Source: Candidatus Aminicenantes bacterium UBA2190 (GTDB lineage Bacteria; Acidobacteriota; Aminicenantia; UBA2199). Taken from it: a stretch of DNA of 16,592 nucleotides. Of the stretch, positions 1 to 7,453 are shown piece after piece (the stretch's first letter is position 1; every line of letters starts with the position of its first letter). The position numbers were made by a program, and so were the translations under genes. Below the pieces are notes generated by a model. That model was not told where the DNA came from, ran no database searches, and saw only the letters and a program-made list of their open reading frames with translations. Location of the stretch: NCBI GenBank assembly GCA_002335385.1, contig DCVK01000032.1, positions 1 to 16,592 of the forward strand, given 5' to 3'.

Positions 1-13
1 GTCTTTTTTATCA

Positions 14-42
14 TTGACACCCCGCCCTATATTGTTTATAAT
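14..42 (+). promoter_or_regulatory. Consensus sigma-70-type promoter of the six-gene cluster
   Basis: The -35 box TTGACA lies at 14-19 and the -10 box TATAAT at 37-42, separated by exactly 17 bp. Both hexamers match the housekeeping sigma consensus at every position. Transcription should start near 49, giving a leader of about 44 nt before the ATG at 93, with the ribosome binding site AGGAGG at 82-87. The flanking DNA is AT-rich, unlike the coding region that follows. The boxes are read directly; activity is inferred. Confidence 0.85.
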
Positions 43-92
43 TACTGTTCATTCCCACTGCGAAAAATAACATAAAATAACAGGAGGACGTA

Positions 93-1406
93 ATGCGTAA
101 CGCCTTGATCATGGGTGCTGCAGGAAGAGATTTTCATAATTTCAACACATTTTTCCGGAGCAATCCCGAAATTCGGGTGAAGGCCTTCACGGCCACGCAG
201 ATCCCCGACATCGCCGGACGCAAATACCCCCGGGAACTGGCCGGGGAATATTATCCCCAGGGCATTCCCATCTATCCCGAGACCGAGCTGGTCTCCCTGA
301 TCAAGAAGCTGGATATCGAGGATGTCTATTTCGCCTACAGCGACGTGCGCCACACCTACGTCATGGACAAGGCGGCCGAGGTCCAGGCCGCCGGCGCCAA
401 CTTCATCCTGCTCGGGCCCCGCGAGACGATGATCAAGAGCAGCAAGCCGGTCGTCTCCGTGTGCGCCGTGCGCACCGGCAGCGGCAAGAGCCAGACCACC
501 CGCCGCGTCAGCCAGATCCTGATCGCCATGGGCAAGAAAGTGGCCGCCATCCGCCATCCCATGCCCTACGGCGACCTGGTGAAGCAGAAGGTGCAGAAGT
601 TCGTCACCAAGGCCGACCTGGCCAGGCACAAGTGCACCATCGAGGAGATGGAGGAGTACGAGCCGCACATCGAGAACGGCGTCATCGTCTTCGCCGGCGT
701 CGACTACGGCGCCATCCTGCGCGAGGCCGAGAAGGTCGCCGACGTCATCCTCTGGGACGGCGGCAACAACGACTTCCCCTTCTACAAGTCCGATCTGGAG
801 ATCGTGGTCGCCGATCCGCACCGCGCCGGGCATGAGCGCGAGTATTACCCGGGCGAGGTCAACTTCCGCCGCGCCGACGTCATCGTCATCAACAAGATCG
901 ACACCGCCGACCTGGAGGATATCCTGCAGGTGCGCGAGAACATCCGTGAGCTGAACCCCAAGGCGGTCGTGGTCGACGCTGCCTCGCCCCTGCTGGTCAA
1001 GGACGGCGACAAGATCCGCGGCAAGCGGGTGCTGGTCATCGAGGACGGCCCCACCCTGACCCACGGCGAGATGCAGTACGGCGCCGGCGTCATGGCCGCC
1101 CAGAAGTACGGCGCCGCCGAGCTGATCGACCCGCGCCCCTGGGCCGTGGGCACGATCGCCGACACCTTCAAGAAGTATCCCGACATCGGCGTGTTGCTGC
1201 CGGCCATGGGCTACGGCGCCAAGCAGATGAAGGACCTGGAGGCGACCATCAACAAGGTGGACTGCGACCTGATCGTCATCGCCACGCCCATCGACCTGGG
1301 CCGTATCGTCAAGTTCAAGAAGCCCACGGTCCGCGTCGGCTACGAGCTCCAGGAGATCGGCACGCCGAACCTGGAGGAGATCCTGAAAAAGAAGTTCAAG
1401 AAATAG
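93..1406 (+). CDS. Cyclic 2,3-diphosphoglycerate synthetase-like P-loop protein
   Basis: This 437-aa protein resembles the family of cyclic 2,3-diphosphoglycerate synthetases, which in methanogens close 2,3-diphosphoglycerate into its cyclic anhydride with ATP; bacterial members are often called predicted GTPases. Residues 1-120 look like a Rossmann-like domain (MRNALIMGAAGRDFHNF start). A P-loop follows at about 125-133 (AVRTGSGKS), then a WDGGNND motif at 221-227 and an NKID motif at 267-270 resembling the guanine-binding motif of GTPases. The length is close to the roughly 460 residues of the archaeal enzyme. The start is fixed by AGGAGG 5 nt upstream of ATG. It opens the cluster and lies just upstream of carbamate kinase. 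Family membership is likely; whether it makes the cyclic compound in this organism is unknown, and another nucleotide-dependent ligase or GTPase role is possible. Confidence 0.82.
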   Translation: MRNALIMGAAGRDFHNFNTFFRSNPEIRVKAFTATQIPDIAGRKYPRELAGEYYPQGIPIYPETELVSLIKKLDIEDVYFAYSDVRHTYVMDKAAEVQAAGANFILLGPRETMIKSSKPVVSVCAVRTGSGKSQTTRRVSQILIAMGKKVAAIRHPMPYGDLVKQKVQKFVTKADLARHKCTIEEMEEYEPHIENGVIVFAGVDYGAILREAEKVADVILWDGGNNDFPFYKSDLEIVVADPHRAGHEREYYPGEVNFRRADVIVINKIDTADLEDILQVRENIRELNPKAVVVDAASPLLVKDGDKIRGKRVLVIEDGPTLTHGEMQYGAGVMAAQKYGAAELIDPRPWAVGTIADTFKKYPDIGVLLPAMGYGAKQMKDLEATINKVDCDLIVIATPIDLGRIVKFKKPTVRVGYELQEIGTPNLEEILKKKFKK

Positions 1407-1407
1407 A

Positions 1408-1461
1408 CCCGCCGCCAGGCGGGCTGGCCGGCAGCCCCCCCCAGGGGGGCCGCCAGCTTTT
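1408..1461 (+). terminator. Two GC-rich hairpins between the first two genes (possible attenuator or processing site)
   Basis: Directly after the first stop codon there are two stems. The first is CCCGCC (1408-1413) with GGCGGG (1418-1423). The second is a C-run/G-run stem: 1434-1440 pairs with 1444-1450, extended by GGC (1430-1432) with GCC (1452-1454) around one mismatch. A short TTTT (1458-1461) follows within 4 nt, so the second stem looks like a weak intrinsic terminator or attenuator. Because the downstream genes have no other obvious promoter, partial read-through is likely. The stems are visible; the function is inferred. Confidence 0.4.
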
Positions 1462-1480
1462 GTTGTTGGGGCTGGAGAAC

Positions 1481-2608
1481 ATGAGAAATAAACTTGCTTT
1501 GATCGCCTTCGGCGGCAATGCCATGCTGGAGGCCGGCGAAAAGGGCACGGCCAGGGAACAGTACCGCAATGCCCAGAAGGCGGCCCAGTTGATGGTCGAG
1601 ATCGTGCGCAAGGGGTACGAGCTGATCATCGTCCATGGCAACGGCCCGCAGGTGGGCAACATTTTGCTGCAGATGGAAGCGGCGGCGAACACCATCCCCG
1701 CTTTTCCCCTGGATGTCTGCGACGCCATGACCGAAGGCAGCATGGGCTACATGCTGGAGCGGGCCATCCTCAACGAGCTGCGCAAGCGCTCCATCGACAA
1801 GGAGGTGACCACGGTTCTCACCCAGGTGGTGGTCGACCGCGAGGACAAGGCCTTTGCCAACCCCACCAAGCCCATCGGCCCCTTTTACAACAGCTTCCGC
1901 GCCGGCCAGCTGAAGAAGGAGAACAAGTGGCAGATGGTCGAGGATGCCGGGCGCGGCTTCCGCCGCGTCGTGCCCTCGCCGCTGCCCATCGACATCATCC
2001 CCAAGCGCGCCATCCGCGCCATGGTGGATCGCGGCATCGTGGTCATCGCCGCCGGCGGCGGCGGCATCCCGGTCTTCATCAACTCCTCGGGACTGGTGGA
2101 GGGCGTCGAGGCGGTCATCGACAAGGACCACGCCTCGGCCCTGATCGCGCGCGAGGCCAAGGCCGACCTGTTCATCATCCTCACCGGGGTCGACCGCGTC
2201 TGGGAGAATTTCGGCAAGGAGAATGCCCGCCCCATCGCGCGCATGGACGTGGCCACGGCCCGGCGCATGCTGGACGAGGGGCAGTTCCCGCCCGGCTCCA
2301 TGGGGCCCAAGATCATCGCCGCCATCGACTACATCCACGGCGGCGGCCGCGAGGTGCTGATCACCTCGGCCGAGAAGCTGAAGGCGGCGCTGGCCGATCG
2401 CTCGGGGACCAAGATCGTCCGCGCCCGGGGCGGTGCGGCCCCGTCTACGCGGGGCGGTGCGGCCTCCCGGTCCGAAGGGACCGGGACGTCGGGCACCGGG
2501 AAGCCCCTCCAGCCGTCTGCGCGGGGCGGTGCGGCCCCCCGGTCCGAAGGGACCGGGACGTCGGGACCCAAGCGGTCCCTCCAGGGCATGGGCAGGAAAT
2601 CAATCTAG
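1481..2608 (+). CDS. arcC: Carbamate kinase with repeat-encoded C-terminal extension
   Basis: The enzyme interconverts carbamoyl phosphate plus ADP with carbamate plus ATP, usually the ATP-yielding end of arginine, agmatine or purine-derived fermentation. Family motifs appear in order: FGGNAM (10-14), HGNGPQVG (52-59), MTEGSMGYM (83-91), VDRED..NPTKPIGPFY (118-136), GRGFRRVVPSP (157-167), AAGGGGIPV (190-198), GVEAVIDKD (208-216) and PGSMGPKI (271-278). The ATG at 1481 fits the usual M-x-K-L-A-L-I-A start, with GGAG at 1474-1477; an upstream TTG at 1460 would add seven unrelated residues. The normal core ends near residue 313. About 62 further residues, rich in Gly, Ala, Arg and Ser, are encoded by a repeat. 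No arginine deiminase or ornithine carbamoyltransferase lies in the window, so the carbamoyl-phosphate source is not shown. Confidence 0.96.
   Translation: MRNKLALIAFGGNAMLEAGEKGTAREQYRNAQKAAQLMVEIVRKGYELIIVHGNGPQVGNILLQMEAAANTIPAFPLDVCDAMTEGSMGYMLERAILNELRKRSIDKEVTTVLTQVVVDREDKAFANPTKPIGPFYNSFRAGQLKKENKWQMVEDAGRGFRRVVPSPLPIDIIPKRAIRAMVDRGIVVIAAGGGGIPVFINSSGLVEGVEAVIDKDHASALIAREAKADLFIILTGVDRVWENFGKENARPIARMDVATARRMLDEGQFPPGSMGPKIIAAIDYIHGGGREVLITSAEKLKAALADRSGTKIVRARGGAAPSTRGGAASRSEGTGTSGTGKPLQPSARGGAAPRSEGTGTSGPKRSLQGMGRKSI
2441..2584 (+). repeat. Two-copy 72-bp tandem repeat inside the 3' end of arcC
   Basis: A 53-bp block at 2441-2493 recurs at 2513-2565 with only two differences by my reading (51 of 53 identical). 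The spacers 2494-2512 and 2566-2584 also match partly, so the period is 72 bp, or 24 codons. A shorter partial copy (GGGGCGGTGCGGCC) begins near 2427. Each full copy contains an 8-bp stem, CCCGGTCC then a GAAG loop then GGACCGGG (2466-2485 and 2538-2557). The reading frame stays open through both copies, giving the peptide unit RGGAA.RSEGTGTSG twice. It looks like an intergenic hairpin repeat absorbed into the gene. Confidence 0.85.
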
Positions 2609-2621
2609 GGGAGATAGCCAC

Positions 2622-4856
2622 ATGGAGAATAAGAACGAAACGAACTTGGATATCGGCGCCGCCGACATGGAATTCGTCCGCGGGTTCCTCAAGGACAAGG
2701 CGCAGCCGCTGGACTTCGAGGACCTGGTCTACCAGGTGGCGCTCTTCAAGACGCGCGACGACCGCAAGAGCCGGGTCAAGATCTACGACCCCAACTGCGA
2801 GTACCAGGCCGGAGACCTGATCTACAAGGAGTATCCGGGCCAGCTGCCGGTGGGCAACAAGAAATACATCTCCGTGGAAGATGGCGTCATCCTCAAGGTC
2901 GAGGAGGCCCGCAACCGCGGCGGCCGCGACGAGATCCGCCTCAGCTACGAGGGCACCTCCGAGTTCCGCCGCTACACCGAATACCTGCTGCGGCAGAAGA
3001 TCGAGCTGCTGCTGCCGCACAAGGAGACCGTCCCCTGCCGCCCGGCCGAATACATCACCACCGACATCGACCCGCGCCGGACCCAGTCGCCGCTGATCGA
3101 ACGCGACTTCAACCTGCTGCGCAAGAAGCTGACCACGGCGCTGAACAAGGAGGCCGGCATCGCCTTCATCAACGACAAGGTGATGCTCAAGGAGAACCTG
3201 AAGGTGATCGCCCCCGAGGTGTTCACCGCCATACTCGATTTCCTGAAGGGCCGCCAGGCCTCGGAGAGCACCGAGTTCTTCGTCGAGAACTTCGCCAAGG
3301 TCGCTTCCGACGCCGCCGATTTCGCCGCCACCTGCTTCGCCCTGAACTTCATCATGACCACGCAATACAAGATCGACCTGCAGCAGACCAGCGGCGCCGG
3401 CTGGGGCAAGTGGCACCTGATCTCGTCCCTTTACCACATTCGCCGCAACTCCCTGGTCAGCGAGGCCAATCCCTTCCTGGCCACGGCCAGCTACGACGAC
3501 CGCAAGAACCTGCCGCAGAAGCGCAAGAAGTTCGAGGAGCAGATCTTCCCCGAGGGCGAGACGCGCTATTTCCTGACCCAGCGCGAGGTCGCCTCCGGCG
3601 CCGTGCACCTCAAGCCCGGCCTCTACCGTTTCGGCGACGCCATCGAGTTCGAGGCCAGCGACAGCGCCAGCCACAAGCAGTACACCCTGTACTACTACCC
3701 CGACGAGAACCTGCTGCTGGGCTTCGACAAGGTCTTCGAGAGCTACAAGGCCCTGCAGGGGACGACCCTGGTCTTCGAGCAGACGGGCGCCGGCGATTTC
3801 CAGTTCTCGATCAAGACCACCAAGAAGGGCGCCATCACCGACCGCATCGTCTTCGACGCCGAGCGCAAGGTCTTCCTGGCCAGCGGCGAGAAGGTCGCCT
3901 CGACCGTCGCCCCCAACAAGTCGATCTTCCTGGAGACCGAGGTCATCCAGACCCTGGCCGAGCGCATGAGCGAGTTCCGCAAGGTCGAGAGTTACAACAA
4001 GCTCTTCCACAAGGTCTTCATGGAATTCGGCCAGCGCGAGAAGAATTACGAGATCCACATCCTGCGCCTGTACCACATCCTCGACCTGATCGCCCCCGTC
4101 GATCTGCGCACCGTCGAGGACATCATCCTCAGCAACCCCGAGTTCATCCCTTCCGAGAAGCTGGCCGGCGTCTTCTACCTTGACTCCGACGCCGTGGTCG
4201 AGATCGAGGAGGAGGAGAAGCTGCGCCGCCAGGGGCTGATCGAGGATCAGAAGCGCAAGCGCGAGGAGTCACGCCGGCTGCAGCAGGACGAGGAGCTCAA
4301 GGTCAAGGATGAGATCCGGCTGCTGCGCGAGGAGCGGCGCCGCAAGCGCGAAGAGGAGATGTGGCAGAAGGAGAAGCTGCGCCAGGAGAAGGAGTCGCAG
4401 CGCCATGCCGAGGCCGCCTTCGCCGCCCAGGAAAGCGCCGCCGCGCCGCGCGCCGCCCGCAAGCCCTACGGCAGGGAGGGAATCCCCGAGATGGCGGCGC
4501 CTTACGCGGAAGCCCCGGCCAAGCCCGAGGCGGCCAAGAAGCAGAAGCGCAAGATCACGGCCGAAAAGCCCGCCAAGACGGCCAAGAAGGGCCAGAAGAA
4601 GATCCTGGAGGAAAAGATCGAGTTGGACGAGAGCAAGAAGCAGATCCTGCAGGAGGACCTGATCGAGGACGCCGTCGGCAAGGACGACGAGGTGAAGAAA
4701 GAACTGGTCAAGGAGGTCAAGGTCGCCTACAAGGACGAGGGGGCCTTTGGCGGCGTCCTGGCCAGCGTCCTTGACGAGATCGTCAAAAAGGACGCCGGGG
4801 AATCGCAAAAGGACGGCGGCAAGAAGGAAAAGAAGGCCAAGAAAAAAACCGGGTAG
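2622..4856 (+). CDS. Unrecognised 744-aa protein with coiled coil and lysine-rich tail
   Basis: I do not recognise the family. Residues 1-70 (DFEDLVYQVALFKTRDDRK) are mostly helical and may be winged-helix-like. Residues 60-135 look like a small beta-rich module (YQAGDLIYKEYPG, KKYISVEDGVILKVEEA). Residues 160-320 are mainly helical, 330-440 mainly beta, and 440-525 helical again. Residues 525-605 form a long charged segment (EIEEEEKLRRQ to KEKLRQEKESQRH), predicted as coiled coil. After that come an Ala/Pro linker and lysine-rich stretches up to the end. There is no signal peptide or membrane segment, so it should be cytoplasmic. The ATG at 2622 has GGGGAG at 2608-2613, overlapping the arcC stop codon, and nnr starts 2 bp after its own stop. 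The basic tail could bind nucleic acid or ribosomes, but nothing in the sequence proves this. Confidence 0.9.
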   Translation: MENKNETNLDIGAADMEFVRGFLKDKAQPLDFEDLVYQVALFKTRDDRKSRVKIYDPNCEYQAGDLIYKEYPGQLPVGNKKYISVEDGVILKVEEARNRGGRDEIRLSYEGTSEFRRYTEYLLRQKIELLLPHKETVPCRPAEYITTDIDPRRTQSPLIERDFNLLRKKLTTALNKEAGIAFINDKVMLKENLKVIAPEVFTAILDFLKGRQASESTEFFVENFAKVASDAADFAATCFALNFIMTTQYKIDLQQTSGAGWGKWHLISSLYHIRRNSLVSEANPFLATASYDDRKNLPQKRKKFEEQIFPEGETRYFLTQREVASGAVHLKPGLYRFGDAIEFEASDSASHKQYTLYYYPDENLLLGFDKVFESYKALQGTTLVFEQTGAGDFQFSIKTTKKGAITDRIVFDAERKVFLASGEKVASTVAPNKSIFLETEVIQTLAERMSEFRKVESYNKLFHKVFMEFGQREKNYEIHILRLYHILDLIAPVDLRTVEDIILSNPEFIPSEKLAGVFYLDSDAVVEIEEEEKLRRQGLIEDQKRKREESRRLQQDEELKVKDEIRLLREERRRKREEEMWQKEKLRQEKESQRHAEAAFAAQESAAAPRAARKPYGREGIPEMAAPYAEAPAKPEAAKKQKRKITAEKPAKTAKKGQKKILEEKIELDESKKQILQEDLIEDAVGKDDEVKKELVKEVKVAYKDEGAFGGVLASVLDEIVKKDAGESQKDGGKKEKKAKKKTG

Positions 4857-4858
4857 TG

Positions 4859-6421
4859 ATGAAGGTCCTGCTCAACTCCTGGATGCGCGAGATCGACCGC
4901 GGCGCCATCGCCCAACGGGGCATTTCCGCCATCACGCTGATGGAGAACGCCGCCGTCGCCTGCTGCGACTATTTCACCGCGGTCTTCCCGAGCAACCGCT
5001 ACCCCGCCTGCCTGGTGCTGTCCGGCAAGGGCAACAACGGCGGCGATGGACTGGCCATCGCCCGCCTGCTGCTGGAGCGTGGGTATAACGTGCGCGCCCT
5101 GCTCCTGGCCCGGCCCAACGACCTCGGGCACGAGGCCAGGACGAACTACGACCGCCTGCGGGAGGCGGGCGCCGAGCCCGGGCCGGTCAGCTCGGCCGCC
5201 GCCCTGAGGAAGGCCCTGGATGCCTGCGACGCCGGCGAGACTTTCCTGGTCGACGCCGTGTTCGGCACCGGCCTGGACAAGCCGGTCAGCGCCGGGCTCT
5301 TCGCCGAGGCGTTTCACGCGGTCAATCGTTCATCCATCCCCGTGGCCGCCGTCGACATCCCCTCGGGGCTGGGCGAGGGCTTCGCCCCCGATGCCGGCGT
5401 CCACGTCCGCGCCCGGGTCACCGCCGCCCTGCATGCATTGAAGTGGGTCCATCTGAATCCCGACGGCAGCCCCGACTGCGGCCGCATCCGCGTCGTGGAC
5501 ATCGGCATTCCCCGCGATCTGGAGGACGGGGACGAATACTTCATCCGCATGACCGAGCCGGCCGACTTCAAGGCGCTGCTGGCCCGGCGCCCGCGCGCGG
5601 CCCACAAGGGCGAATTCGGCCATGCGCTGGTCGTCGCCGGATCGGCGGAAAAGCCGGGCGCCGGCATCCTCGCCTCCTACGCCGTGCTGCGCGGCGGGGC
5701 CGGACTCTGCACCGCCGCCGTGCCGCCGCAGAACCGTGACCTCTCGGTCCTGGCCCATCCCGAGGTCATGACCCTGCCCTTCAAGAAGCCCGAGGAGATC
5801 TCCGCCCGGCTCGACGAATTTTCCTGCGTCCTGGCCGGCCCGGGAATGGGCGAGAGTCCCGATACCCTGCGCACCGTGGCCATGCTGCTGCAGAAGGCGA
5901 AATCGCCGCTGGTCCTCGATGCCGACGCCATCAACGTTCTCGATGGCCAGGCCCCCCTGCTGCGCGGCCGCGGGCAGCGGCCGCTGGTGCTGACGCCGCA
6001 TCCCGGCGAGTTTGCCCGCCTGACCGGCAGGACCGTGCGCGACGTCCAGCAGGACCGCCTCAACCTGGCCCGTGAGTTCGCCCTGCAGCAGGGGGCTTAC
6101 CTCGTGCTCAAGGGACACCACACGCTGACCGTATCCCCCCAGGGCCGGGTCTGGGTCAACCAGACCGGCAACCCCGGCATGGCCACGGCCGGCAGCGGCG
6201 ACGTCCTCGGCGGCCTGATCGCCGGCCTCGTCGCCCAGCACTACCCCAGGCATGCCATGGAGATCATCCTGGCCGCCGCCGTCTTCCTGCATGGCTACGC
6301 CGGCGACCTGGCGGCCCGTGAGGTCGGCGAGGCCGGCCTGACCGCCGGCGACATCATCCGCTTCATCCCGAAGAGCATCCTGAAGATCAATGGATTTCAC
6401 TCTCCTTTCCTCGCTCCCTGA
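4859..6421 (+). CDS. nnr: Bifunctional NAD(P)H-hydrate epimerase / ADP-dependent NAD(P)H-hydrate dehydratase
   Basis: This 520-aa fusion repairs hydrated NADH and NADPH. The N-terminal YjeF_N domain (about 1-220) equilibrates the R and S hydrates: LMENA (28-31), the signature SGKGNNGGDG (55-64), VDAVFGTGL (131-139) and AVDIPSG (164-170). The C-terminal ribokinase-like domain (about 230-508) dehydrates the S form with ADP: KGEFGHALVVAG (250-261), AGPGMG (326-331), LVLDADAINVL (351-361), TPHPGEF (379-385), VLKGHHT (416-422), and NPGMATAGSGDVLGG (438-452) with the catalytic Asp at 448. The domain order is the usual bacterial one. I chose the ATG at 4859; GTG at 4856 is also possible. There is no strong ribosome binding site, so translation is probably coupled to the preceding gene. 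The 3' end overlaps tsaE by 32 bp, a pairing common in bacteria. Confidence 0.96.
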   Translation: MKVLLNSWMREIDRGAIAQRGISAITLMENAAVACCDYFTAVFPSNRYPACLVLSGKGNNGGDGLAIARLLLERGYNVRALLLARPNDLGHEARTNYDRLREAGAEPGPVSSAAALRKALDACDAGETFLVDAVFGTGLDKPVSAGLFAEAFHAVNRSSIPVAAVDIPSGLGEGFAPDAGVHVRARVTAALHALKWVHLNPDGSPDCGRIRVVDIGIPRDLEDGDEYFIRMTEPADFKALLARRPRAAHKGEFGHALVVAGSAEKPGAGILASYAVLRGGAGLCTAAVPPQNRDLSVLAHPEVMTLPFKKPEEISARLDEFSCVLAGPGMGESPDTLRTVAMLLQKAKSPLVLDADAINVLDGQAPLLRGRGQRPLVLTPHPGEFARLTGRTVRDVQQDRLNLAREFALQQGAYLVLKGHHTLTVSPQGRVWVNQTGNPGMATAGSGDVLGGLIAGLVAQHYPRHAMEIILAAAVFLHGYAGDLAAREVGEAGLTAGDIIRFIPKSILKINGFHSPFLAP

Positions 6422-6836
6422 GGAGACCCGGGCCCTGGGCGAACGCCTGGGCGGTCAACTGCGCGGCGAGGAAGTCGTCCTGGTCAGCGGCGAGCTCGGG
6501 GCGGGCAAGACCGTCTTCATCAAGGGACTGGCCTCCGCCCTGGGCATCCCCGCCGGCGAGGTGGTCAGCCCCTCCTACGTGCTGATGAACCTCTACAGCG
6601 GCAAATTCGATTTCTTTCATTTCGACCTCTACCGTCTGGGCGCCATGCCGGAAGCGCTGGAGAACCCGATCGATGAATGCATCGGCGCCGGCGTGCTGGC
6701 CGTGGAATGGGCACAGTACCTGGACGAGGACTATTTCTCCCTGCCGCAGGCCGTCGCCGTCGCCATCGTCGAGGGCGCCGACGGTTGCCGGCGCATCACC
6801 GTGCGCAGCGGATTGCCGCACATCGCGCTGTCATGA
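6390..6836 (+). CDS. tsaE: tRNA threonylcarbamoyladenosine biosynthesis ATPase TsaE
   Basis: TsaE (YjeE) is the ATPase that works with the TsaB/TsaD complex to place threonylcarbamoyl on A37 of tRNAs reading ANN codons. At 148 aa the protein has the normal family length. The Walker A loop is SGELGAGKT (33-41). Conserved family segments follow: SPSYVL (60-65, usually SPTF), HFDLYRL (77-83) and LAVEWAQY (103-110, the VEW segment). The ATG lies inside the end of nnr in another frame, so translation is probably coupled, and its stop overlaps the next start as ATGA. No tsaB, tsaC or tsaD gene is in the window. Confidence 0.95.
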   Translation: MDFTLLSSLPEETRALGERLGGQLRGEEVVLVSGELGAGKTVFIKGLASALGIPAGEVVSPSYVLMNLYSGKFDFFHFDLYRLGAMPEALENPIDECIGAGVLAVEWAQYLDEDYFSLPQAVAVAIVEGADGCRRITVRSGLPHIALS

Positions 6837-7453
6837 AGACGATCCACCTCATCCGCCACGGCGAGACGCAGGCCAATCGCGACGGCGTCTTCCGCGGCCG
6901 CGGCGAGGTACCGTTGAGCCCGGCCGGAGCCCAGCAGGCGCAGGAGCTCCGGGTCCGCTTCGCCGGCCTGGATGTGCAGCGCGTCATTTCCTCGCCGCTG
7001 CAGCGGGCGGCGCAGACGGCGGCCGTCTGTTTTCCCGGCCGCGCAACGGAGTTCCAGGATCTGGTCAACAACCTTGACCTGGGGCGCTGGGCCGGCCGCA
7101 AGAAAAAGGAGATCGCCGCCGAGGAGCCGGAGTTGTGGCGGCGCTGGCTCGACGAGCCCGAACGCATGTCTTTCCCGGGGGGCGAGTCGCTGGCCGCGGT
7201 CAAGGCGCGCACCCGCGCCTTCAACGACCTGCTGGCGGCCGCCGGCGAGGAGCGCATCGCCGTAGTCTCGCATCGCTCGGTGCTGAAAGCACTGCTGGCA
7301 GAGGCCCTCGGCCTCGGCGAAAAGTGGTTCTGGCGCTTCCATCTGGACAACGCCTCGGTGACCGTCCTGCTCCACGACCCCGTGCGCGGCTTCGTGCTGG
7401 CGAAGCTGAACGACACCTCGCACCTGAGCGCTTACATGTTCGAGTGGGACTAG
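6833..7453 (+). CDS. Histidine phosphatase family protein (phosphoglycerate mutase-like fold)
   Basis: This 206-aa protein carries the branch-1 histidine phosphatase signature: LIRHGET (6-12), where His9 is the phospho-accepting residue, and SSPLQRAAQTA (53-63) with a phosphate-binding Arg. PGGESL (115-120) contains the probable acid Glu, and SHRSV (146-150) holds the second His. The second motif is usually H-G, so the Arg after His147 is a variation. Relatives include CobC (alpha-ribazole phosphatase), phosphoglycerate mutases and broad sugar phosphatases, and I cannot choose a substrate. The start ATG overlaps the tsaE stop by 4 bp, making this the last gene of the cluster. Its position in an operon that begins with a cyclic diphosphoglycerate synthetase-like gene makes a phosphoglycerate-type substrate conceivable but unproven. 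Confidence 0.9.
   Translation: MKTIHLIRHGETQANRDGVFRGRGEVPLSPAGAQQAQELRVRFAGLDVQRVISSPLQRAAQTAAVCFPGRATEFQDLVNNLDLGRWAGRKKKEIAAEEPELWRRWLDEPERMSFPGGESLAAVKARTRAFNDLLAAAGEERIAVVSHRSVLKALLAEALGLGEKWFWRFHLDNASVTVLLHDPVRGFVLAKLNDTSHLSAYMFEWD

Noticed and set aside
1460..1480. TTG start for carbamate kinase seven codons upstream
   Set aside because: It would add residues not seen at the start of the family; the ATG at 1481 aligns with the conserved first strand.
2433..2621. Upstream extension of the 744-aa gene through the arcC repeat region
   Set aside because: The upstream frame is low-complexity translation of the repeat; the ATG at 2622 has a good ribosome binding site.
2445..4076. Long open frame on the - strand opposite the 744-aa gene, and similar ones opposite the first gene, arcC and nnr
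   Set aside because: They are mirror frames of GC-rich genes: composition is dominated by Leu, Asp, Gly, Ala and Val, there is no ribosome binding site and no recognisable domain.
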